Source: Zobellia uliginosa | Lineage (GTDB): Bacteria; Bacteroidota; Bacteroidia; Flavobacteriales; Flavobacteriaceae | Assembly (NCBI RefSeq): GCF_018860745.1 | Contig: NZ_JAHKPY010000003.1 | Location: 124,001-188,000, forward strand | Reading direction: 5' to 3' | DNA: 64,000 nt | Shown: one piece after another, positions 27,237 to 35,382 of the stretch | Numbering within the stretch: the stretch's first letter is position 1 | Layout: the number at the start of each line of letters is the position of its first letter | The notes under the pieces: model-generated | What the model was told of the DNA's origin: nothing | The model's database searches: none | Seen by the model: only the letters and a program-made list of their open reading frames with translations | Translations under genes and position numbers: made by a program

Positions 27237-27821
27237 GTGAAGAACGGTAAAATAAAAAACATTAAAAAAGAGGTCTTATCGGATAATTGGTACACTTTAA
27301 ACAAATACGTTTACGAATACCAAAAAGAAGATGGTTCATGGGAAACTCAAGAACGTGAAGCTTATGACCGTGGCAATGGTGCGGCAATCCTATTATACAA
27401 TCAGAATAAGGGAACGGTAGTATTAACGCAACAATTTCGTATGCCCACTTATATAAACGGGAATGCCAATGGTATGATGATAGAAGTTTGTGCGGGTCTT
27501 TTAGATGGCGATAATCCCGAGGATTGTATTAAAAAAGAAGTGGAAGAAGAAACGGGTTATAAAATAGAAAATGTCAAAAAAGTCTTTGAATCGTATATGT
27601 CCCCTGGTTCGGTTACGGAGATACTTCACTTTTTTGTTGGGGCATACGAGGAGAAAATGAAAATTGGCGATGGAGGCGGTGCCGATGATGAAACAGAAAA
27701 TATAGAGGTTCTTGAATATCCGTTTGATGTGGCCATGAGTATGATCGCTTCTGGTGAAATCAAAGATGCAAAGACCATTTTATTGTTGCAGTATGCTGCT
27801 GTCAACAATTTATTGGTTTAA
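27237..27821 (+). CDS. nudK: NUDIX hydrolase, NudK/GDP-mannose pyrophosphatase-like
   Basis: The 194-residue protein begins at a GTG codon (KNGKIKNIKKEVLSDNWY) and carries the Nudix box AGLLDGDNPEDCIKKEVEEE followed by TGY, with Lys in place of the usual Arg. QQFRMPTYING and MSPGSVTEILHFFVG are typical of the NudK/ADP-ribose pyrophosphatase branch, which cleaves nucleoside diphosphate sugars using Mg2+. The exact nucleotide sugar is not certain. Confidence 0.85.
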   Translation: MKNGKIKNIKKEVLSDNWYTLNKYVYEYQKEDGSWETQEREAYDRGNGAAILLYNQNKGTVVLTQQFRMPTYINGNANGMMIEVCAGLLDGDNPEDCIKKEVEEETGYKIENVKKVFESYMSPGSVTEILHFFVGAYEEKMKIGDGGGADDETENIEVLEYPFDVAMSMIASGEIKDAKTILLLQYAAVNNLLV

Positions 27822-27851
27822 ATAACTCAAAATGTTATTATACCAGTATTC

Positions 27852-29120
27852 TTAATATAGGTCTGCTATTTGCCTCAGCACCTGTTGCATCTTCTTTTTT
27901 ACTTCAGAAGTAGATTGTTGGTAATGGTTGTTCATAAAGCTGAAAACCAATATTTTCCCTGTACTTGTAATCAGATATCCGCTCAAGCAATAATTATTGC
28001 TTAAACTTCCTGATTTGGCGTACATTTTTGGGTATCCTCCGTTATAGTCCCATGATTTTAAAGTCCCTGAAACCGCATTTTCAGGAAAGATGGTGAATAA
28101 ACGCTGCTTTGGTACAGTTTGGTACATCTTGTTTAACACCGCAACCATAGACTCTGGACTAAAAAGATTATAACGCGATAACCCAGAACCATCAACCCAT
28201 CTAGGCGGTTGCTCAAGGTCAGCTAATTGATTCTTGAGAATATATTCTCTAGTTTTTTTACCGCTAAGGGTATCGGATAGAGTTGACGAGGATAAAATCA
28301 ATAACTGCTCTGCAATGAAATTATCGCTTTCGTGCATCATTCTAATATAAAGGGAATCTGAGGGCTGTCCATAAAGTATTTGTTTATCCCCCTCTATGGG
28401 TTGTTTTGTTAGAGTTACTTCTTTGTTCAATGCAGATTCTAATAGTTTTTTGGTCAAAAGAGTATCAGTTCTGTAAGGTATTTCAATGGTGTCTTTGCGG
28501 GATTTGGAAAAATAAAATGTATTGTGATCCAATTCGCGGTTCTTCTTGTACCAAGTACGCACAACATCGTCTTTAAAAAAATCGGGCGTTACATCTAAAC
28601 CGTTTGTATTGAAAATGGTAGTTACGTTTCCATAGAGGGGTAGAGGGGTCATTTCTGGTTGATAGTAATATTGATAATCATCCCAAGCCCATCCTTGTCC
28701 TAACTTTTCTCCTTCAAAATTGGTTAGGTCAAAAACTATGTTGTTAAATTTTTTTAAAAAATGAAAGGAAGTACTGTCTTGAAAATGCGGATGCAAAAAG
28801 GAAGGGTCTCCCGTTCCTTGAATATAGAGTGTATTTTTATCTACGGCATACTTTAATGCCGGAACATTTTCGGGTAATAATTGCAGTGAAGAATACAGGG
28901 TAAAAATTTTTGTGTTGCTAGCGGGAGTAAAGTATTTCTTACTTTGATGGGCATATAGGGTATCATTTGTTTCCGGGTCTAAAACCAATAGTCCCGCAAA
29001 TTGATTTTTATAAAAATCGGAAATAAGAACGTTGTCCGTAGTTTTACGAATAGCCTTTTGGTATGAGCTACAGCTAGTTGCAAAAACGATAATAATAAGG
29101 ACAAATAAATTTTTTTTCAT
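27852..29120 (-). CDS. dacB: D-alanyl-D-alanine carboxypeptidase/endopeptidase, PBP4 (S13) type, lipoprotein
   Basis: The ATG at 29120 starts a lipoprotein signal (MKKNLFVLIIIVFATSCSS) and gives 422 residues; the frame extends upstream without a sensible N-terminus. The three penicillin-binding motifs are present: SNTK (SxxK, in TPASNTKIFTLYS), SDN (SxN, in SDNFIAEQLL) and KSG (KTG, in YAKSGSLSNNY). It trims or cleaves peptidoglycan cross-links in the periplasm. It is somewhat shorter than E. coli PBP4 (477 residues), so the inserted domains are probably reduced. Confidence 0.88.
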   Translation of the reverse strand: MKKNLFVLIIIVFATSCSSYQKAIRKTTDNVLISDFYKNQFAGLLVLDPETNDTLYAHQSKKYFTPASNTKIFTLYSSLQLLPENVPALKYAVDKNTLYIQGTGDPSFLHPHFQDSTSFHFLKKFNNIVFDLTNFEGEKLGQGWAWDDYQYYYQPEMTPLPLYGNVTTIFNTNGLDVTPDFFKDDVVRTWYKKNRELDHNTFYFSKSRKDTIEIPYRTDTLLTKKLLESALNKEVTLTKQPIEGDKQILYGQPSDSLYIRMMHESDNFIAEQLLILSSSTLSDTLSGKKTREYILKNQLADLEQPPRWVDGSGLSRYNLFSPESMVAVLNKMYQTVPKQRLFTIFPENAVSGTLKSWDYNGGYPKMYAKSGSLSNNYCLSGYLITSTGKILVFSFMNNHYQQSTSEVKKKMQQVLRQIADLY

Positions 29121-29273
29121 TTTTTTTGGTCTGTGACCTCCCATGTCATGGATATTTAACAAGAATTTAGCTAACATTTAACTATACCAATGCAATATAG
29201 TAAATGCATTATTGTTTAACTTTATGAAGAGATAATATCTCTTGGACAACTAATAACTTAAACATTTTGAAAT

Positions 29274-29471
29274 ATGGCTAGAGCTATGCTTGAATACTCT
29301 AAAACAGTATTGAAAAAAGTTAGTTTTGACACAAGATTATTTATTAAAGAATTACAAAAAGCAGTATCAATGTTACTTCCAGAAGAAGTAGATGAATTAA
29401 AACTCTGGTTACAACAATATATTACAGATAAGCCAGAGCTAGAACAAACACTTATTTATATTAAGTCATAG
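29274..29471 (+). CDS. Small conserved-looking protein, unknown function
   Basis: The 65-residue protein is charged and predicted to be mainly helical (FDTRLFIKELQKAVSMLLPE, then EEVDELKLWLQQYI). It has no signal peptide, no Cys and no recognised domain. Its own strong terminator starts two bases after the stop, and codon use resembles the neighbours, so it looks like a real, separately transcribed gene. Confidence 0.75.
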   Translation: MARAMLEYSKTVLKKVSFDTRLFIKELQKAVSMLLPEEVDELKLWLQQYITDKPELEQTLIYIKS

Positions 29472-29472
29472 T

Positions 29473-29501
29473 AAAAAGCCCTCCATTAGGAGGGCTTTTT
29501 T
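29473..29501 (+). terminator. Strong terminator after the 65-residue protein gene
   Basis: AAAAAGCCCTCC (29473-29484) pairs with GGAGGGCTTTTT (29489-29500) around a four-base loop, one of the most stable hairpins in the window. Confidence 0.88.
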
Positions 29502-29565
29502 AATATTAGAACTTTATCACACACTAGTATAGCATAACCATTTATTATATAAATGGAATATATCC

Positions 29566-30504
29566 TTATTTATTGATAGGGCTAATAATCTGCACATCCT
29601 GAAATGCGATAGCTCCTCTAACAATGCTAGAGATTACGTCTCTTAACGCATCTGTAATTTGAATCTTCAATTCACTTTTATGGTAAATCAAGCTTATCTC
29701 ACGAGCGGGTGAGGGGGCTTCAAAATACTTCAGTTTACTTTTCTTTTTCTCGTCCAATACTAAAGTGTTCAAATAGGGCAGAAGTGTCATCCCTAAATTC
29801 TCATCGGCTAAATTTATTAGGGTCTCAAAACTGCCGCTTTCCAGACGAAACTGCTTGGTATCTAAATTTCTTGGTGCTTTACAGAGATTAATTACATTAT
29901 CCCTAAAGCAATGACCATCCTGTAATAGCAGTACATCGCTAATATCTAAATCTTCAGGCTTTAGTTTTTCAGCTTTACCCAGTCTATGCTCTTTAGGAAC
30001 ATAACCAACGAATGGTTCATAATACAAAGGTCTTTCTTTAATAAACTCAATACCTAACGGAGTAGCTGCTATTGCAGCATCTATATGTCCGTCTTGAATA
30101 TTTCTAATGAGAGTCTCTGTGCTCTGCTCTTTTATAATCAAGTTTACCTTTGGATATTTATTGATAAAAGTCTTTAAAAACATAGGGAGTAAGGTAGGCA
30201 TAATGGTGGGTATGATGCCTAACGTAAAATCACCTCCTATAAATCCTTTTTCCTGATCTACAACATCTTTTATTCTACTGGCTTCATTTACGATGTTCTT
30301 TGCCTGGGCTACTATTTTTTCTCCCACCTCAGTAATGGAAATAGGTTTTTTGCTTCGGTCAAAAATTAGCACATCTAACTCGTCTTCCAATTTTTGCACT
30401 TGCATACTAAGTGTAGGTTGGGTGACGAAGCTTTTTTCTGCGGCTAACGTAAAGTTTTTATACTCGGCAACGGCCAGTACGTACTGTAATTGAGTAATTG
30501 TCAT
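29566..30504 (-). CDS. oxyR: OxyR-type LysR-family peroxide sensor
   Basis: The 312-residue protein has an N-terminal LysR winged helix (residues 1-60; AAEKSFVTQPTLSMQVQKLE) and a periplasmic-binding-like sensor domain. C199 and C208 in LLLQDGHCFRDNVINLC occupy the same positions and spacing as the peroxide-reactive cysteines of E. coli OxyR, so the assignment is more than generic. It is divergent from dps, a classic OxyR target, with start codons about 107 bases apart. Confidence 0.94.
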   Translation of the reverse strand: MTITQLQYVLAVAEYKNFTLAAEKSFVTQPTLSMQVQKLEDELDVLIFDRSKKPISITEVGEKIVAQAKNIVNEASRIKDVVDQEKGFIGGDFTLGIIPTIMPTLLPMFLKTFINKYPKVNLIIKEQSTETLIRNIQDGHIDAAIAATPLGIEFIKERPLYYEPFVGYVPKEHRLGKAEKLKPEDLDISDVLLLQDGHCFRDNVINLCKAPRNLDTKQFRLESGSFETLINLADENLGMTLLPYLNTLVLDEKKKSKLKYFEAPSPAREISLIYHKSELKIQITDALRDVISSIVRGAIAFQDVQIISPINK

Positions 30505-30537
30505 TTGCTATAAGTTCGAGTGATAAAAATATAAAAA

Positions 30538-30564
30538 CTATCAATGATATCAATCATGAAATAG
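30538..30564. promoter_or_regulatory. Possible OxyR-binding region between oxyR and dps
   Basis: The intergenic segment contains CTAT (30538-30541), the perfect palindrome TGATATCA (30545-30552) and ATAG (30561-30564). ATGAT/ATCAT form an inverted repeat with a four-base spacer (30544-30557). The spacing does not match the E. coli OxyR consensus exactly, so this is only a candidate. Confidence 0.25.
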
Positions 30565-30611
30565 GGTCTATTATGAAGTACCTTTATACCATAGTAAAAA
30601 CAACAAGAACC

Positions 30612-31091
30612 ATGAAACTAAATAGTATAGGATTAAGCGAAAAAGATTCAAAATCATTAAGTCAAGATTTAAATGAGCTTTTGGCAAATTTTCAACGTTA
30701 TTATCAGAACCTAAGGGGTATTCACTGGAATATAAAAGGAAAACGTTTTTTTGAATTGCACCCTAAATTTGAAGAGTTATATACCGAAGCAAATTTAAAT
30801 GTCGATGAGATTGCGGAACGTATACTTACCTTAGGTGGCGTACCATTGCATACTTTTGAAGATTACATTAAAAATGCAAAAGTGCCGGTAGGCAAGAATG
30901 TTACCAAAGATGAAGAAGCTATTCGTTTAATAGTCGATTCATTAAAAGAACTGCTGGTTATAGAAAGACGCATTTTAGATGCTTCTGATAAGTCAGGAGA
31001 TGAAGGAACGAATTCTATGATGAGTGATTTCATCACTGGCCAAGAAAAAACGGTTTGGATGATGAAGGCTTGGTTGGCAGAAGAGATATAG
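30612..31091 (+). CDS. dps: Dps family DNA-binding ferritin-like protein
   Basis: The ATG at 30612 (MKLNSIGLSEKDSK) gives 159 residues, the normal Dps length; the frame extends upstream but only through the promoter. H38, H50, D65 and E69 (GIHWNIKG, FELHPKF, NLNVDEIAER) keep the spacing of the inter-subunit ferroxidase centre. It stores iron using peroxide as oxidant and protects DNA. Divergent OxyR suggests induction by peroxide. Confidence 0.94.
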   Translation: MKLNSIGLSEKDSKSLSQDLNELLANFQRYYQNLRGIHWNIKGKRFFELHPKFEELYTEANLNVDEIAERILTLGGVPLHTFEDYIKNAKVPVGKNVTKDEEAIRLIVDSLKELLVIERRILDASDKSGDEGTNSMMSDFITGQEKTVWMMKAWLAEEI

Positions 31092-31111
31092 TTTAAGTGT
31101 TTAGGAATTAA

Positions 31112-31151
31112 GAATCCTTGTTGGACATTGATGTCTATCAGGGATTTTTTT
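31112..31151 (+). terminator. Terminator after dps
   Basis: AATCC (31112-31116) pairs with GGATT (31141-31145) outside an inner GACAT/ATGTC stem, followed by a T-run that starts at 31144. Confidence 0.6.
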
Positions 31152-31518
31152 ATTTTTTATTTTTCTTTTTGCTTTTTTTGGCTAAAGGATTGAAGTCTAA
31201 ACAAAGTTGAATCCAGCCTTCAAGTTCTTCGTCCGTATCCATTCCATCGGCATACACATAAACATAGCTTTTCATCTTCCGTCCGGTTAAATCCATAGGT
31301 CCGCAATAGGGCTGTTCAAGTGCTTTTTCGTAATTATCCATTCCCACTCTTGCCATCATACGAGACTGCTCATTGTCTTTGTCTATATTAATGGCAAAAC
31401 ACATTTTTTCATCTACCATGAAACAAAGGCTGCCCATCATTTTTTTTTCTTCAAAGAATATATGTTTCTGCTTTAAAATCTGTCTAGACCGGTCAGCAAG
31501 GTATTCGTCGTAAGCCAT
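31150..31518 (-). CDS. TfoX N-terminal domain protein
   Basis: The 122-residue protein has the TfoX-N pattern: KKMMGSLCFMVDEKMCFAIN, then MARVGMDNYEKALEQPYCGP and a basic C-terminal tail (AKKSKKKNKK). It lacks the C-terminal helix-hairpin-helix domain of full TfoX/Sxy competence regulators. In flavobacteria such stand-alone domains are common and have no proven link to competence. Confidence 0.85.
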   Translation of the reverse strand: MAYDEYLADRSRQILKQKHIFFEEKKMMGSLCFMVDEKMCFAINIDKDNEQSRMMARVGMDNYEKALEQPYCGPMDLTGRKMKSYVYVYADGMDTDEELEGWIQLCLDFNPLAKKSKKKNKK

Positions 31519-31697
31519 TTATTTTGATGAAAGTTTTAATAGTGGAAGATTGCCCATCTTTCAAAAGTAAAGTTTTGTTGCGTGCTATTTAAAACATCTC
31601 CTAAAATGACGAGATATTTTGCCTATTTCGTCACTGAACTCTTATAGAATTACCGTTGCTTATGTTTATATTCGAACAACAAATAATCAATTGCGCA

Positions 31698-32681
31698 ATG
31701 AAGGTTTTATTTATAGGGGGAACAGGAAATATTAGTACAGCATCTAGTCGTTTGGCAGTAGAAAGAGGAATTGATCTGTATCACCTTAATAGAGGTACGA
31801 ATAAAGCGGGAATGGAAGGAGTTAATACAATTTTTGGTGATATAAACAAACCAGAAGAACTTTCTGAACTGCAAAAACATTCTTGGGACGTAGTAGTAAA
31901 TTGGATTGCTTTTACACCAGAGGATATAGAACGAGATATTGCTTTATTTCAAGGAAAAACGAAGCAGTACATTTTTATCAGTTCCGCGTCATGTTACCAA
32001 ACGCCATTGCAATACCCTGTTATAACGGAATCTACACCGCTTTGTAATAATTTATGGGATTATTCTCAAGAGAAAATCAAGAGCGAAGATCGTTTAATGA
32101 AAGCGTACAGAGAATCTGGCTTTCCTATAACCATCGTGCGTCCTTCATTAACGTATGACACGGTGATTCCTATTGCCATTGGGGGTTTTAGGGAGTACAC
32201 CACCGCTGACCGTATTTTAAAGGGAAAAGAAATTATCGTTCATGGAGATGGTACTTCTTTATGGACCGTTACGCATGCAGATGATTTTGCCAAGGGCTTT
32301 GTTGGGTTATTGGGTCTTACTACAGCTATTGGGCATGCTTTCCATATTACTTCAGATGAAATTCTAAGCTGGAATATGATTTACACCATTCTGGCAGATG
32401 CCCTTGGGAAAGAGGCTAAAATGGTGCACATAGCTTCAGACTTTATTTGTAAAATTGAACCTTCGTTTACAGGTACATTATTAGCGGACAAAGCTGAAAG
32501 TGTAATTTTTGATAATTCAAAAATCAAAACCTTTGTACCCGGTTTTAAAGCTACGATTCCTTTTTCCGAAGGAATTAGAAGAACTTTAAAATGGTTGGAT
32601 AAAAATCCGCAGTACAAGATTATCAATAGGCAAAAAGATGAGCAGATAGAGCGTATTCTAAAAGCTTATAAATCTCTATAA
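31698..32681 (+). CDS. NAD-dependent epimerase/dehydratase-like short-chain dehydrogenase
   Basis: The ATG at 31698 (MKVLFIGGTGNISTASS) gives 327 residues; a longer frame upstream is rejected because it lacks family similarity. The Rossmann motif GGTGNIS, the substrate-side ISSASCY and the catalytic-type YSQEK (Tyr-x3-Lys) are present. The extended-SDR length suits nucleotide-sugar or isoflavone-reductase-like enzymes. The substrate is unknown. It converges with the PaiB-like gene across seven bases. Confidence 0.85.
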   Translation: MKVLFIGGTGNISTASSRLAVERGIDLYHLNRGTNKAGMEGVNTIFGDINKPEELSELQKHSWDVVVNWIAFTPEDIERDIALFQGKTKQYIFISSASCYQTPLQYPVITESTPLCNNLWDYSQEKIKSEDRLMKAYRESGFPITIVRPSLTYDTVIPIAIGGFREYTTADRILKGKEIIVHGDGTSLWTVTHADDFAKGFVGLLGLTTAIGHAFHITSDEILSWNMIYTILADALGKEAKMVHIASDFICKIEPSFTGTLLADKAESVIFDNSKIKTFVPGFKATIPFSEGIRRTLKWLDKNPQYKIINRQKDEQIERILKAYKSL

Positions 32682-32688
32682 AATAGAA

Positions 32689-33294
32689 CTATTCATTTTT
32701 CATGGCTTTTGCAATTTCCTTACTCATAGGGTTTTTGGTGTCTTCAAGTTCTTCAATGATTTTTGGGTGATCTTGTTCTCGATTTTGAGATAGTTTATAT
32801 TTTGCCTGAATGTCAGTTATTTCAATCTGAAAACCGACGACACCTTTAATTTGCTTCAAAGTTTGAGGCGACATATCGTTCAGCGAGATAGGATTTTTGG
32901 AATTTGCTTCGTACTTATCTACCAATCGGTGCATATGTGCCATAACTTCTTCTTCGCTCAAGATTTTTAGTTTTCCATAAACGTGTACGGCAATATAGTT
33001 CCAAGTGGGTACTTCTTCCTCTTTGTACCAAGAGGAGGATATGTAGGAATGCGGACCATTAAAAATGCAAAGCACTTCTTCGTTTTGCTCAAACTCGTGC
33101 CATTGTGGGTTGGCCTTTGCAATATGAGCGGTAAGCACTTCTTTTCCTTCTTTATTAATTTCCAATTCAAGCGGAATATGTGTAGCCCAGGGTTTACCTT
33201 GGTATTGGCTTACGAGAACACCAAAGCTGTTAGCCATTATAAACTCTTTGATTTCTGATAGATTATCATTGCGTTGGTGGGCCGGAATAAACAT
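32689..33294 (-). CDS. FMN-binding negative regulator, PaiB-like
   Basis: The 201-residue protein begins MFIPAHQRNDNLSEIKEFI and has the split-barrel FMN-binding pattern SFGVLVSQYQGKPWATHIPL and YISSSWYKEEEVPTWNYIAVH, typical of PaiB. B. subtilis PaiB is a negative regulator of sporulation and degradative enzymes, but in most bacteria the family is better seen as a flavin-binding protein of unknown role. Confidence 0.9.
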   Translation of the reverse strand: MFIPAHQRNDNLSEIKEFIMANSFGVLVSQYQGKPWATHIPLELEINKEGKEVLTAHIAKANPQWHEFEQNEEVLCIFNGPHSYISSSWYKEEEVPTWNYIAVHVYGKLKILSEEEVMAHMHRLVDKYEANSKNPISLNDMSPQTLKQIKGVVGFQIEITDIQAKYKLSQNREQDHPKIIEELEDTKNPMSKEIAKAMKNE

Positions 33295-33436
33295 AACTTT
33301 AAATTGGATTGATGTTTTTTAAAGTTTCTGTTTAAAGAAAAGGTAAAAAACGAGTATTGGGCAAATTTAAACTCGAATAAAGCCATAATCATTGCTGATA
33401 TTCTCGTAAATTTAAATTCAATTAAAAAATAAATAT

Positions 33437-34270
33437 ATGCCATTTATAACGAACAAAAAAGGAAAAGAAACGGTAGACATTTTTTATGAAGATTATGGTT
33501 CTGGGCAGCCCGTTATACTTATACATGGGTGGCCGTTGAGCCATAAAGCATGGGAACAACAAGTCTGGAAGATAGTTGAAGAAGGTTACCGTTGCATAGC
33601 TTATGACAGAAGAGGTTTTGGAGCATCTTCTGCCCCTTGGGAGGATTATGATTATTCTGCCTTGGCAAGTGATTTAAATGCTATTATAGAAGATTTGAAT
33701 TTAGAGAATGCGATAATCGTTGGTTTCTCTATGGGTGGGGGCGAGGTTGTGCGTTATCTCACGGATTATGGAGCTGATAAAATTGCGAAAGCCGTGCTCA
33801 TAAGCTCTATTATTCCTTTGGTAAAAAAGAAAGAAGACAACCCGGATGGTGTACCGGAAGAAACTTTGGATTGGATTAAAGGAGCCTTGCAGAATGATAG
33901 GGTAGGCTTTTTGAAAGAAAAATTCTTAACGGGATTCTATAATTACGAGGATAATAAGGATAAGGTTAGCGAGGCGCAGCTAGACTATGATTTTAGCATC
34001 GCTTCTAACGCTTCTCCTCGCGCAACTATTCAAGCGGCATTAGCTTGGATGCATACCGATTTTAGACCCGAGTTGAAAAATGTTACCGTGCCAACATTAA
34101 TTGTTCACGGCGATGCAGATGCTACGGTGCCTCAGGCTACGTCTGCAGATCAGGCAGCAAAAGGTATTGCTGACAATCAATACGAAGTTATTAAAGGTGG
34201 GCCTCATGGTTTGAACGTTACGCATGCAGATGAACTTAACGAACTTCTGATTTCGTTTTTGAAGAAGTAA
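33437..34270 (+). CDS. Alpha/beta hydrolase, non-haem chloroperoxidase/arylesterase-like
   Basis: The 277-residue protein has the alpha/beta fold with oxyanion HGWPLSHKAW, nucleophile elbow GFSMGGGE (catalytic Ser), the acid in HGDADATVP and the His in GGPHGLNVTH. Close relatives are annotated as cofactor-free haloperoxidases or arylesterases; perhydrolase activity is often incidental. The real substrate is an unknown ester. It is monocistronic with a terminator 18 bases downstream. Confidence 0.9.
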   Translation: MPFITNKKGKETVDIFYEDYGSGQPVILIHGWPLSHKAWEQQVWKIVEEGYRCIAYDRRGFGASSAPWEDYDYSALASDLNAIIEDLNLENAIIVGFSMGGGEVVRYLTDYGADKIAKAVLISSIIPLVKKKEDNPDGVPEETLDWIKGALQNDRVGFLKEKFLTGFYNYEDNKDKVSEAQLDYDFSIASNASPRATIQAALAWMHTDFRPELKNVTVPTLIVHGDADATVPQATSADQAAKGIADNQYEVIKGGPHGLNVTHADELNELLISFLKK

Positions 34271-34287
34271 TAATCTAGAATTAAAGC

Positions 34288-34321
34288 AAAAACCCGGATC
34301 TTATGAGATTCGGGTTTTTTT
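34288..34321 (+). terminator. Terminator after the alpha/beta hydrolase gene
   Basis: AACCCGGATC (34291-34300) pairs with GATTCGGGTT (34307-34316, one G-T pair), followed by T residues. It also faces the end of the convergent nuclease-like gene at 34341. Confidence 0.8.
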
Positions 34322-34340
34322 ATGGATGGAAAAGAATGCT

Positions 34341-35174
34341 TTATTTTTTGAGGGTTGCCATTATAGGAAGGTGATCAGAAATGTGTTTGTTGTTTTCCAT
34401 GCGATCATCAATATGAATGTATGCTTCAACCCTAAGTCCTTCAACGAAAATATAGTCGATACGATGGTCTAAAACTCTAGAATGGTCAAAACCACTAAAG
34501 GTTCCCGTGGGTCCGTAGAATGGAGTTGTAGAGGCTTTTTGTGCGTCTATCATTTCCTTCTTTAAAAACTGAATAGGTTTTGTTTCCGGTGATAAATTAA
34601 AATCCCCCGTAAGAACAACGGGTATTGCATCTGTATTAATCTCCCTTATCTTCTCAATAATCAATGCAGCCGATTTCTTACGTGCTTCAACCCCTATGTG
34701 GTCAAAATGGGTGTTGAAGACCCAAAGCTTTTGTTTACTTTCTTTATTTTCAAATAAACCGTAGGTGCAAATACGCTCCATGGCGGCATCCCAACCTACA
34801 CTGATTTTATCAGGAGAAGGAGACAGCCAAAACGTATTTGACTGCAAAATCTTAAACTTTTTGCTATTATAAAGAATAGGGGAGAACTCGCCTTTTTGCT
34901 TTCCATCGTCTCTGCCAACACCAATATACTTGTATTCTTTAAGGGCATCATCTAAGTAAGTGAGTTGGTTGTACACCACCTCTTGCATACCGATAAATTC
35001 AGGAGCATAATGCTTTACTAAGTTGACCATGGCGGCTTTGCGGTCGTTCCAATTATTGACCGTGTCGTTTACATTATCATACTTAATATTATAGCTCATG
35101 ACCTTAAAATCTTGAGCATGTATGGTGTTAAACACAGATAAAATGAATGAAAAGAGTAGGGTTCTAAAAGCCAT
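34341..35174 (-). CDS. Secreted endonuclease/exonuclease/phosphatase-family protein
   Basis: The 277-residue protein has a signal peptide (MAFRTLLFSFILSVFNTIHA) and the EEP fold: YNIKYDN, the metal Glu in FIGMQEV, NTHFDHIG, GDFNLSPE and the terminal SDHLPI. The family hydrolyses phosphodiesters in nucleic acids, inositol phosphates or sphingomyelin with Mg2+. Being secreted, it could serve phosphate or nucleotide scavenging. Specificity is unknown. Confidence 0.9.
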   Translation of the reverse strand: MAFRTLLFSFILSVFNTIHAQDFKVMSYNIKYDNVNDTVNNWNDRKAAMVNLVKHYAPEFIGMQEVVYNQLTYLDDALKEYKYIGVGRDDGKQKGEFSPILYNSKKFKILQSNTFWLSPSPDKISVGWDAAMERICTYGLFENKESKQKLWVFNTHFDHIGVEARKKSAALIIEKIREINTDAIPVVLTGDFNLSPETKPIQFLKKEMIDAQKASTTPFYGPTGTFSGFDHSRVLDHRIDYIFVEGLRVEAYIHIDDRMENNKHISDHLPIMATLKK

Positions 35175-35287
35175 TTGATGTTCTGTATATAAGTTAGAAA
35201 GCCAATTTAAATATTTTACATTTTAGTTCTGCGGATGGAAAATTATCAAATTATTATTTTAAGTGAAATAGAGAGAAGTACATAAAC

Positions 35288-35349
35288 AAAAACCGCAAAA
35301 AGAAAAGAAACCTATTTGTATTAGGATTCAAAATCTTCTTGCGGTTTTT
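35288..35349 (-). terminator. Long-loop terminator after the DEAD-box helicase gene
   Basis: AAAAACCGCAA (35288-35298) pairs with TTGCGGTTTTT (35339-35349) across a 40-base loop; the T-run is present on both strands. It ends 34 bases beyond the helicase stop. Confidence 0.55.
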
Positions 35350-35382
35350 TAATAGTTCAAAAACAGATTGAACAGTAATTGC

